Source of the DNA: Marinilabiliales bacterium
GTDB taxonomy: Bacteria; Bacteroidota; Bacteroidia; Bacteroidales; BM523
Assembly (NCBI GenBank): GCA_002869425.1
Contig: PKSZ01000277.1
Coordinates: 1-5,847, forward strand
DNA: 5,847 bases
Direction of reading: 5' to 3'
Shown here: positions 1 to 5,847 of the stretch, piece after piece
Numbering within the stretch: the first letter of the stretch is position 1
Layout of the letters: each line of letters starts with the position of its first letter
The notes under the pieces: generated by a model
The model's database searches: none
What the model saw: only the letters and a program-made list of their open reading frames with translations
Told to the model about the DNA's origin: nothing
Position numbers and translations under genes: made by a program

Positions 1-1
1 A

Positions 2-616
2 AAATTATTCAATAAAAATATGCTGGAGCTGATGGCGGGTAACGAGGTAGTTATGCCGAGATTTGATTTTGCTTCAGGAAAGAAAACCTTTGCTCAGGAA
101 AAAGTAAAGGTTTCCAGTGATACAATTTTTATTGTTGAAGGTATACATGGGTTGAATCCGGGACTAACCAAAATGATTGATCCTGAATTAAAGTACATGA
201 TTTATGTTTCTGCTTTAACTCAGATTTCTATTGATCAACATAACCGTATACCAACTACAGATAATCGATTGATTCGGCGAATGGTTCGTGATTTTAAATA
301 TCGTGGGTACAGCGGTCTGGATACCTTAAATCGATGGTCAAGTGTTCGAAGAGGAGAGGAAAAGAATATTTTTCCATACCAGGAAATGGCAGATTCAATA
401 TTCAATTCAGCATTATTATATGAGATTGCATTTCTGAAAAAACGTGCCATGCCAATTCTTCAGGATGTACCTGAAAGTGCTGATGAATTTATAGAAGCTG
501 TTCGTTTGATGAAGTTTTTATCATATTTTGATAATATTGATGATACTATTGAAAAGGAAATTCCTCCAACTTCTATTATTCGTGAATTTATTGGTGGTAG
601 TAGTTTTAAATATTAA
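2..616 (+). CDS. Nucleoside (uridine-type) kinase, 3' part; 5' end outside window
   Basis: This is the C-terminal part (204 codons) of a P-loop kinase of the uridine kinase/phosphoribulokinase family, in the form common in Bacteroidota, where it usually follows a TGS/threonyl-tRNA-synthetase-like N-terminal region. Members are thought to phosphorylate nucleosides such as uridine in the cytoplasm. Seen here: LFN then LMAGNEV and PRFDF, the stretch that precedes the FDF substrate-binding region; a Walker B-like strand IFIVEGIHGLNP (125-160); an Arg-rich lid region (RRMVRDFKYRG, about 275-310); and the ending REFIGGSSFKY before TAA. The reading frame is open to the left edge, and the residues before the ATG at 20 (KLFNKN) fit the family, so that ATG is internal and the true start lies upstream. 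The P-loop itself is outside the window. The family call is firm. The exact substrate is inferred from the family. Confidence 0.88.
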   Translation, partial: KLFNKNMLELMAGNEVVMPRFDFASGKKTFAQEKVKVSSDTIFIVEGIHGLNPGLTKMIDPELKYMIYVSALTQISIDQHNRIPTTDNRLIRRMVRDFKYRGYSGLDTLNRWSSVRRGEEKNIFPYQEMADSIFNSALLYEIAFLKKRAMPILQDVPESADEFIEAVRLMKFLSYFDNIDDTIEKEIPPTSIIREFIGGSSFKY

Positions 617-638
617 TTGGGCAGTTTTTATAAGTTTT

Positions 639-668
639 TTGTCTACCAAATCGAACCTTTCCTATAAT
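639..668 (+). promoter_or_regulatory. Candidate promoter for the M14 peptidase gene
   Basis: TTGTCT (639-644) lies 18 bases before a perfect TATAAT (663-668). The TTTG at 638-641 also fits the -33 element known for Bacteroidota. The -7 consensus of that phylum (TAnnTTTG) is not matched at 663. A near match, TAAGTTTA (717-724), lies closer to the gene but has no good -33 partner. The first candidate would give a leader of roughly 80 bases containing both inverted repeats. In AT-rich DNA such matches arise easily by chance, so this is tentative. Confidence 0.3.
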
Positions 669-692
669 AACTGCGTCTAGCTGATATTCGAC

Positions 693-717
693 ATAATAAT
701 TCTTTTAGAATTATTGT
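693..717. repeat. Perfect 9-bp inverted repeat, possible hairpin
   Basis: AATAATTCT (695-703) and AGAATTATT (707-715) are exact reverse complements around a TTT loop. In RNA the stem can extend by a U-G and an A-U pair to 693/717. It has only one G-C pair in the core and no T-run on its 3' side on the + strand, so it is a weak candidate for a terminator of the upstream gene. A protein-binding site or leader structure is equally possible. Confidence 0.5.
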
Positions 718-721
718 AAGT

Positions 722-735
722 TTATTGAACAATAA
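722..735. repeat. 14-base dyad TTATTG-AA-CAATAA upstream of peptidase start
   Basis: TTATTG (722-727) is the exact reverse complement of CAATAA (730-735), with two bases between. A further copy of TTATTG lies at 711-716, within the neighbouring hairpin, so the two structures could compete for pairing. The dyad lies 21 bases before the ATG at 757. It could be an operator or simply an AT-rich coincidence. Confidence 0.35.
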
Positions 736-756
736 CTAAACAAAACTACTATCAGG

Positions 757-1263
757 ATGAAAATTAATCGTTATCTTTTTCTGCTACCTGTTATTTTAAT
801 GTTTTTTATAAATGTTAATGCCCAGACAGTTAGTAGTTCGGATTTGCAATTTGCACAGGAAAAGCTGAATGAACGAGGAGAAGTATTCTTTTCATTTAAA
901 TGCAATGATAAAAATCTCCTTTCACAACTTACACGAATCGTTTCTATCGACAAGCTAGACAATACAAGGATTTATGCATATGCCAATAGTGATGAATTTG
1001 AACAATTTTTAAGTTACCAAATACCTTTTACGCCCGTATACGATTATTATAATACGCCAAAGGCCTTAACTATGGCCACAGATGCTGGTCAGATGGTAAA
1101 CTGGGATCGTTATCCTACACATGCTGTTTATGAGGAAATAATGCAGAATTTTGTTACAAATTATCCAACACTATGCCAGTTAGATACTATTGGATATTCT
1201 GTAAATGGCTGGCCTATTTTAAATCTTACAATTTCTGATAACATTGGAACAGATGAAGATTAA
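757..1263 (+). CDS. Segment 1: signal peptide, pro-region and start of M14 domain, ending at premature TAA
   Basis: The 168 residues open with a Sec signal peptide: Lys and Arg near the N-terminus, a hydrophobic core LFLLPVILMFFI, and a likely cut after VNA (A22) before Q23. There is no lipobox Cys. Residues 23-115 resemble the N-terminal region found before the catalytic domain in secreted Bacteroidota M14 proteins (EVFFSF, IVSIDKL, RIYAYAN). The M14 fold begins near W117 (NWDRYP, then YEEIMQNF and LDTIGYSVNGWPI). The frame stops just after GTDED, right before the strand that carries the first zinc-binding motif. Translated alone, it would be exported but have no active site. The ATG at 757 is chosen because it directly begins the signal peptide and an in-frame TAA lies at 733-735. 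Confidence 0.8.
   Translation: MKINRYLFLLPVILMFFINVNAQTVSSSDLQFAQEKLNERGEVFFSFKCNDKNLLSQLTRIVSIDKLDNTRIYAYANSDEFEQFLSYQIPFTPVYDYYNTPKALTMATDAGQMVNWDRYPTHAVYEEIMQNFVTNYPTLCQLDTIGYSVNGWPILNLTISDNIGTDED
1261..1263 (+). other. Premature in-frame TAA, codon 169
   Basis: TAA sits between GTDED and PEFWWSGTMHGDE. In M14 relatives these two pieces are joined by a single residue, commonly acidic or polar. One base change from GAA, AAA or CAA would create this stop. The downstream codons stay in the same frame and encode the conserved zinc site, so this is a point nonsense event and not a frameshift. Confidence 0.85.
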
Positions 1264-1287
1264 CCAGAATTTTGGTGGAGTGGTACC

Positions 1288-4200
1288 ATGCACGGTGATG
1301 AAACTGTTGGATATGTGTTATTACTTAGGATGGCAGATTATTTGTTATCGAATTATGGAACGGATACGGAAGTGACCAATCTGGTTAATAATATGGAGAT
1401 CAGTATCAATCCACTGGCTAATCCGGATGGAACATTCAGAGGTTCAGCCTCAGGTACGGATGTTTCAAGTGCAACGCGATATAACGCTAACAATATTGAC
1501 CTAAACCGGAATTTTCCAACCTTGAATGGCGATTCTTATACACTGCAGCCTGAAATTCAATGTATGATGGACTATTCTGATATTAAAGACTATGATATGT
1601 CTGTGAATACTCATGGTGGTGTTGAATTGATTAATTTCCCATGGGATACCTGGCAAAGTTGGGAAAGCATGAATGCCGACCACAATTGGTGGGAATATGT
1701 TTGTTTTGTATATGCAGACCAGGTGGAGATCGATGCACCTTCATCATATTTTGAGGGACCTGGAAATATGAGTTATGGTCCTGATAATTATACTGGAGTA
1801 ACCCATGGTGCTGACTGGTATTATGCCATTGGCTCACGTCAGGATTATATGAATTATTATCGCTATATTCAGGAAGTAACCCTGGAGTTATCTGATACAA
1901 AACTTTTGGCAGTTGAATACCTGAATGATCATTGGGGATATAATAAGCAGGCAATGTTGAATTATATGGAAGAGGCACTTAATGGCTTCAGAGGTATTGT
2001 CACCGATGCTTGTACAGGAGCACCACTTGCGGATGTTAAAGTTGAAATTATTGGTCATGATTCCGTTAATTCTGAAGTATACTCTAATGCTCCGGTGGGC
2101 GATTATCATCGTCCTATTTACGAAGGATCATACGATGTAACCTATTCTTTGGCTGGTTATCAGTCACAAACACATACTGTAACAGTTATCAATGGACAGG
2201 AAACAAGGTTGGATGTAGAATTGATTCCGGATGGAATAGCTTCACCTCAATTCACTGTATCTTCAACCAGTATTTTTGAAGGAGAATCAGTTGATTTTAC
2301 AGACCAAAGTACAGGTACTGTTAGTTCTTACAATTGGACATTTGAAGCAGGAACACCTTCTTCAAGTACGGATATTGATCCTGCTGCAATTATTTACAAC
2401 ACGGCCGGAGTCTATGATGTTAGCCTGGAAATTGTAAGTATGGGATGTACGGTTTCATTAACAATTCCTGATTATATTGAAGTATCACAACAAATTCCGG
2501 TGGTAGCCAATTTTGAAGCAGATGCAACTTCAGTCACGCAAGGAACAACAGTAAATTTTACTGATTTATCAACGAATAATCCGGATTCCTGGTCCTGGAC
2601 TTTTTCAGGAGGAACGCCCAACTCATCTGCTGATCAAAATCCTTCGGTTGTTTATGATACACCAGGTATTTATACAGTAGAACTTACTGCATCAAATAAT
2701 TATGGTGCAGATACGGAAACGAAAGTAGATTATATTGAGGTTACAGAACCGGATGTTCTCATGTCAAATGGAATTACATATAGCTGTAGCGGTTTGTTTA
2801 AGGATAATGGTGGTGATGCAAATTATACGGATAATATCCAGTTAACACATACCATTTACCCGGAAACAGCCGGAAGCTATGTGCGCCTGACATTTACTGA
2901 TCTTGGAATTGAACCCAATGGAAATGATTGTTATGATTTTATTACTATTTACGATGGTGAGACAACGGGTGCAACCGAAATTGGCACATATTGCGGAACA
3001 GACGCAACAGTAATTGGAACCAATGGCGTGGTAACAGCAAATAATCCATCAGGAGCATTAACCATTTTCTTTGATACAGATAACAATACAAATGATATCG
3101 GATGGGTTGCAGAAATTTCGTGTTACTCTCCAACAACACCTCCGGTTGCTGCATTTGAATCAGATGTTACTTCTACTTGCACAGGTCAGGTTAATTTCAC
3201 TGATTTATCTACGGATGGCCCTACTGAGTGGTTGTGGAATTTTGGTGATTCTGAGACATCAACAGAACAGAATCCAATACATTTTTATACTCAGAGTGGT
3301 ACGTATACAGTGTCATTAACAGTAAGTAATGCCAATGGCAGTGATGTAGAAACACATACAGATCTAATTGTTGTTGATCTGCCAGTTGCGCCAACTGCAG
3401 CTGATGTTTCCCGTTGTGGTGAAGGAACAGTAGAATTATCAGCTACAGGTAGTGGGTTGCTTGAGTGGTACGATAGCGCAGTGGATGGAAATCTTTTGAC
3501 CACAGGCTCTACATATACAAGTCCGGTATTAACCGAAACAACTTCATATTTTGTTCAATCCCTAATAGAACAAACATCACAATATGTTGGTGAAACGGCT
3601 AGCAGCGGAGCAGGTGGACAGATATATACATATAATTCACAGCATTATCTAGTATTCGATGCCTACACAGATTTAACCATTGTTTCAGTTGAGGTAAATG
3701 CAAGTGGTGCAGGTACCAGATTAATTGAATTGCAGGATAATACAGGAGCAACAGTGCAATCTGCTGACGTGTTTATTGAAGATGGAATAAGTAGAATAAC
3801 ACTGAATTTTGATGTACCTGCTGGTACCGAATGGCGATTGGCTGGACCAAATTCTCCTAATCTATTTCGTAGTGAAGGTGGTTTGTCATATCCATACGAA
3901 ATACCAGGTCTTGTAAGTATAAATTATAGTAGCGCCGGTACAACTCCAACAGGTTACTATTACTATTTCTACGATTGGGAAGTAAAGGAAGCATCCTGTA
4001 TTAGTGCAAGAACTGAGGTTACAGCAATTGTGAACGATCTCCCAGTAGTAGAATTTTCCGGTAATAGTGAAATTTGTGCAAATGATGCAGTAACAATAAC
4101 AGCATCCGGTGGTAATGAATATCTTTGGAGTACTGGAGCAACAAGCGAATCAATAACTGAAGTATTGACAGAAACTACAGGTTTTACAGTTACAGTAGTC

Positions 4201-4653
4201 GATGTAAATACATGTTCAAATACAGGAAGTTTTGATGTTACAGTATTGGATCTGCCAATGGCAGATGCTGGTGAAGATCAATTGATATGTAACGGAAGTT
4301 CAGCATCCTTAGAGGCTACTGGAGGTACAACATATTTGTGGAATACAGGAGAAACTACTCAAGCTATTGACTTATTTCCATCTGCAACCACAAGTTATTA
4401 TGTTACTGTATCTGATGCTCAGTGTAGTGATGTAGACACTGTGATCGTAGAAGTTGCTCCAAATCCGGAAATTGTTATTTCATCAACCAACGAGTCAACA
4501 ACCGGGGCTTTTGATGGAAATGCAAGTTCAAGTGTAACATCGGGAACACAGCCTTATAATTATTCATGGTCTAATGGTGAAACTACAAGTAGTATTGAAA
4601 ATTTATCTGCTGGTGAATATAGTTTAACTGTTGTTGATGATAATGGTTGTTAA
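1288..4653 (+). CDS. Segment 2: M14 catalytic core plus PKD, CUB and Ig-like modules, ending at second TAA
   Basis: Family similarity actually starts at 1264 (PEFWWSGT), so the ATG at 1288 is an internal Met of the zinc motif and not a natural start. M14 catalytic residues, in full-frame numbering: zinc ligands H179 and E182 (HGDE) and H286 (NTHGG); likely substrate-binding R241, N250 and R251 (DLNRNFP); Y345 aligning with Tyr248 of carboxypeptidase A; general base E377 (TLELSD). A352 aligns with the specificity position 255, which does not suggest a preference for basic C-termini; that alignment was made by eye. Then follow a carboxypeptidase-regulatory-like domain (411-491), two PKD domains, a four-Cys CUB domain (671-792), a PKD, an Ig-like domain, a beta-rich unassigned domain (939-1092), two Ig-like domains and most of an SprB repeat. 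The segment ends on DDNGC before TAA. On its own it would lack both the signal peptide and the sorting domain. Confidence 0.8.
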   Translation: MHGDETVGYVLLLRMADYLLSNYGTDTEVTNLVNNMEISINPLANPDGTFRGSASGTDVSSATRYNANNIDLNRNFPTLNGDSYTLQPEIQCMMDYSDIKDYDMSVNTHGGVELINFPWDTWQSWESMNADHNWWEYVCFVYADQVEIDAPSSYFEGPGNMSYGPDNYTGVTHGADWYYAIGSRQDYMNYYRYIQEVTLELSDTKLLAVEYLNDHWGYNKQAMLNYMEEALNGFRGIVTDACTGAPLADVKVEIIGHDSVNSEVYSNAPVGDYHRPIYEGSYDVTYSLAGYQSQTHTVTVINGQETRLDVELIPDGIASPQFTVSSTSIFEGESVDFTDQSTGTVSSYNWTFEAGTPSSSTDIDPAAIIYNTAGVYDVSLEIVSMGCTVSLTIPDYIEVSQQIPVVANFEADATSVTQGTTVNFTDLSTNNPDSWSWTFSGGTPNSSADQNPSVVYDTPGIYTVELTASNNYGADTETKVDYIEVTEPDVLMSNGITYSCSGLFKDNGGDANYTDNIQLTHTIYPETAGSYVRLTFTDLGIEPNGNDCYDFITIYDGETTGATEIGTYCGTDATVIGTNGVVTANNPSGALTIFFDTDNNTNDIGWVAEISCYSPTTPPVAAFESDVTSTCTGQVNFTDLSTDGPTEWLWNFGDSETSTEQNPIHFYTQSGTYTVSLTVSNANGSDVETHTDLIVVDLPVAPTAADVSRCGEGTVELSATGSGLLEWYDSAVDGNLLTTGSTYTSPVLTETTSYFVQSLIEQTSQYVGETASSGAGGQIYTYNSQHYLVFDAYTDLTIVSVEVNASGAGTRLIELQDNTGATVQSADVFIEDGISRITLNFDVPAGTEWRLAGPNSPNLFRSEGGLSYPYEIPGLVSINYSSAGTTPTGYYYYFYDWEVKEASCISARTEVTAIVNDLPVVEFSGNSEICANDAVTITASGGNEYLWSTGATSESITEVLTETTGFTVTVVDVNTCSNTGSFDVTVLDLPMADAGEDQLICNGSSASLEATGGTTYLWNTGETTQAIDLFPSATTSYYVTVSDAQCSDVDTVIVEVAPNPEIVISSTNESTTGAFDGNASSSVTSGTQPYNYSWSNGETTSSIENLSAGEYSLTVVDDNGC

Positions 4654-5640
4654 GATGCAGATACGGTTGAGCTAATTGTCTCATCTGTTAATCCTCCGGT
4701 TGCAAACTTTACATCTGATCTTGAGATGGTATGCGAAGGAGCATCAGTTAGTTATACAGATTTAAGCTCAAATAATCCTGTATCATGGTCATGGACTTTT
4801 GATGGTGGTGATCCTGCTAGCAGTACAGAACAAAATCCTGTTGTTACATATGCAAGTTCAGGTCAGTATTCTGTTCAGTTGGTTGTTCAAAATGCTGATG
4901 GTTCAGATATGATTGAGATCAATAATTATATACAGGTCTTTTCACAACCTGAAATTAGTATTACAATTCAGGATGAAAGTTATTCTGGGGCAGAAGATGG
5001 CTCTTTAACAGCAAATACTACAGGTGGAGTTGAACCATATTACTATAATTGGTCTAATGCAGTTTCAGGTAGTTTGAACAGCAATTTACCAGCTGGAAGT
5101 TATGGTGTAACAGTTACAGATTCAATTGGATGTACAGATGAGGCGATTGCGAGTATTGGTGTGGCAGGTATACTACCTGATGCATCTTTTGAAGCAGACA
5201 ATGAGACAGTTTGTCTTGGAAATACAGTAAATTATACTGATCTCTCAACGGGTAATCCATCATCCTATAACTGGGAATTTGAAGGTGGTACACCTGAGTA
5301 CAGTACAGATCAGAATCCTGTAGTTACATATAATACAGCAGGAACCTTTAATGTAACACTAGTAGTTTCTAATTCAACGGGTGAAGACTCTGTTACACTG
5401 GTTGATATGATTATGGTTACAGAGCTTGCACTTGATTTTGATGTTACTGATGAGAGTGCTTCAGCTGCATCTGATGGATCAGTTATGGCAATTGTAACAG
5501 GAGGAACAGAACCTTACACGTATAGCTGGAATAATGGTGATACTGGAGCAATTATAGATAATTTAACTGCAGGTACATATTCTGTTGTTGTCATAGATGC
5601 ATCAGGATGTGTAATAACAAGTCCTGTTACGGTCTCAGTA
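4465..5640 (+). repeat. Alternating SprB-PKD-SprB-PKD-SprB tandem modules
   Basis: Two complete SprB-plus-PKD units and a final SprB are laid end to end, with a period of about 480 bases (SprB starts near 4465, 4942 and 5425). SprB copies share a G-x-x-PY-x-Y-x-W-x-N core (SGTQPYNYSW, GGVEPYYYNW, GGTEPYTYSW), then an L-x-AG-x-Y motif and a closing GC. The two PKD copies share S-STEQNPVVTY or S-STDQNPVVTY. The DNA is related as well: around 4837-4850 and 5317-5330 both copies read AATCCTGT-GTTACA with few differences. The pattern points to duplication of a two-domain unit. Confidence 0.75.
4651..4653 (+). other. Second premature in-frame TAA, codon 1299
   Basis: TAA directly follows the conserved GC ending of the first SprB repeat. 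The frame continues with DADTVELIV, which completes that repeat, and then with a PKD domain. Sister repeats read straight through here (GCTDEA and GCVITS). A GAA, AAA or CAA codon turned into TAA by one base change is the simplest origin. Confidence 0.85.
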
Positions 5641-5847
5641 GCAACATCTTTGGATGAGATCGCATCAGGTGTTTTGTTGTATCCGAATCCTACACAAGGC
5701 TTCTTGACCATTCAGTCTGATAATGTTATTTCATCATATCAGATAATAGATATTACAGGAAAAGTATTACTTAATGAATATCCGGTTGAAAGAAATATTA
5801 AACTGGATCTGCATACACTAGATAATGGAATGTATATAATTAAATTG
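4654..5847 (+). CDS. Segment 3: PKD/SprB tail with T9SS type A sorting domain, 3' partial
   Basis: The 398 codons are open to the right edge with no stop. They contain the end of SprB repeat 1, PKD (1313-1394), SprB (1396-1471), PKD (1474-1556), SprB (1557-1628) and the sorting domain from about 1638. There is no natural start. The first in-frame ATG, at 4726, lies inside a PKD strand. This part belongs to the same protein as the upstream peptidase; its role would be spacing or adhesion plus export across the outer membrane by T9SS. PKD features are seen twice (YTDLSS or YTDLST, W-x-F, QNPVVTY). Confidence 0.82.
5668..5847 (+). other. T9SS type A C-terminal sorting domain (coding), cut by window edge
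   Basis: The stretch starts with GVLLYPNPTQG, the hallmark YPNP motif (1642-1645), then a strand ending TIQS, the IIDITGKVLL strand and the LDNGMYIIKL strand. This is the classic layout of the domain recognised by the type IX (Por) secretion system, which is removed by the sortase PorU after outer-membrane passage. Only the last short beta strand, normally with a Lys or Arg near the end, is missing beyond the edge. It shows that the intact protein was a surface-attached or released T9SS cargo. Confidence 0.92.

Larger units (their letters stand above)
617..756. other. AT-rich intergenic region between kinase and peptidase genes
   Basis: These 140 bases hold no credible gene on either strand. 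They contain one sigma70-like promoter candidate and two short perfect inverted repeats, listed separately. No GC-rich hairpin followed by a T-run is visible after the kinase stop, so no classical intrinsic terminator can be called. A purine-rich Shine-Dalgarno sequence is also missing before the ATG at 757 (only AGG directly abutting it). That is usual for Bacteroidota, where AT-rich leaders are common. The gap suggests the peptidase is transcribed on its own rather than with the kinase. Confidence 0.7.
757..5847 (+). pseudogene. Large T9SS-secreted M14 zinc carboxypeptidase, interrupted by two in-frame TAA codons; 3' end outside window
   Basis: This is one continuous reading frame of 1697 codons in the window, counting two TAA codons as positions 169 and 1299. 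Numbering below includes them. Order: signal peptide 1-22; N-terminal pro-region 23-115; M14 peptidase about 116-400; carboxypeptidase-regulatory-like domain 411-491; PKD 497-577; PKD 581-664; CUB 671-792; PKD 795-874; Ig-like 875-938; unassigned beta-rich domain 939-1092; Ig-like 1093-1165 and 1166-1236; SprB 1237-1308; PKD 1313-1394; SprB 1396-1471; PKD 1474-1556; SprB 1557-1628; T9SS sorting domain from about 1638. M14 enzymes are zinc carboxypeptidases; this one would act at the cell surface or outside the cell. No frameshift or deletion is evident and all expected catalytic residues are present. The two nonsense codons are the only visible damage. This suggests very recent decay, a sequence error or readthrough. 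Probably only some 10-20 residues are missing at the right edge. Confidence 0.8.

Noticed and set aside
20..22. ATG at 20 as the true start of the kinase
   Set aside because: In-frame codons to its left encode LFNKN, which belongs to the family. The remaining 198 residues would lack the P-loop, so the gene continues beyond the edge.
1264..1290. Frameshift explaining the break after segment 1
   Set aside because: The frame before and after the TAA is the same (757 and 1288 differ by a multiple of three), and similarity resumes at the next codon.
1501..2109. Open minus-strand frames opposite the peptidase (also 235-450, 771-962, 2945-3154, 3291-3503 and 5514-5711)
   Set aside because: They are short, lie entirely opposite well-supported coding sequence, have low-complexity or unrecognisable products and lack plausible start contexts.
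3071..3319. Plus-strand frame of 82 codons overlapping the CUB/PKD region
   Set aside because: It lies in another frame of the recognisable CUB and PKD coding sequence and encodes a Leu/Gln-rich product with no family features.
1261..4653. Genetic code change in which TAA encodes an amino acid
   Set aside because: The kinase gene ends on TAA at 614-616 exactly where its family ends, and known bacterial code changes affect TGA rather than TAA. No other in-frame TAA, TAG or TGA occurs in the long gene.
4465..5640. CRISPR-like or mobile-element origin for the repeated DNA
   Set aside because: The repeats are long, diverged, in frame and match protein domains. There are no short identical repeats with unique spacers, no transposase and no terminal inverted repeats.

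Overview
The window comes from an AT-rich member of the Bacteroidota. Two things point there: the end of a Bacteroidota-type nucleoside kinase gene, and a very large modular secreted protein that ends in a type IX secretion (T9SS) type A C-terminal sorting domain, with the PKD, CUB and SprB-type modules typical of gliding, polymer-degrading or particle-associated Bacteroidota. The exact lineage (Marinilabiliales/Bacteroidales or a relative) cannot be fixed from this sequence.

Layout, all on the + strand: (1) 2-616, the 3' part of a nucleoside (uridine-type) kinase gene, cut by the left edge. (2) 617-756, a 140-base AT-rich intergenic region with one candidate promoter and two small perfect inverted repeats. 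(3) 757-5847, one long reading frame for an M14 zinc carboxypeptidase, running off the right edge a few residues before its natural end. Its order is: signal peptide, N-terminal pro-region, M14 catalytic domain, carboxypeptidase-regulatory-like domain, PKD, PKD, CUB, PKD, Ig-like, an unassigned beta-rich domain, Ig-like, Ig-like, SprB, PKD, SprB, PKD, SprB, T9SS sorting domain.

The most notable point is that this long frame is broken twice by a single in-frame TAA, at 1261-1263 and 4651-4653, with no frame change. Protein-family similarity continues directly across both stops. A gene caller would therefore report separate pieces (757-1263, 1288-4653 and a tail from 4654), but they are segments of one ancestral gene. 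The first stop separates the signal peptide from all zinc ligands. The second separates the enzyme from its sorting signal. As written, no active, exported and sorted carboxypeptidase could be made. Recent pseudogenisation, sequencing or assembly error, or stop readthrough all remain possible. A changed genetic code is unlikely because the kinase gene ends normally on TAA.

The kinase and the peptidase have no evident functional link. The gap between them suggests the peptidase has its own promoter. I found no RNA genes, CRISPR arrays, insertion sequences or convincing minus-strand genes, and no clearly undescribed system. The points worth a second look are the doubly interrupted gene, its domain architecture, one unassigned domain and the small palindromes upstream.
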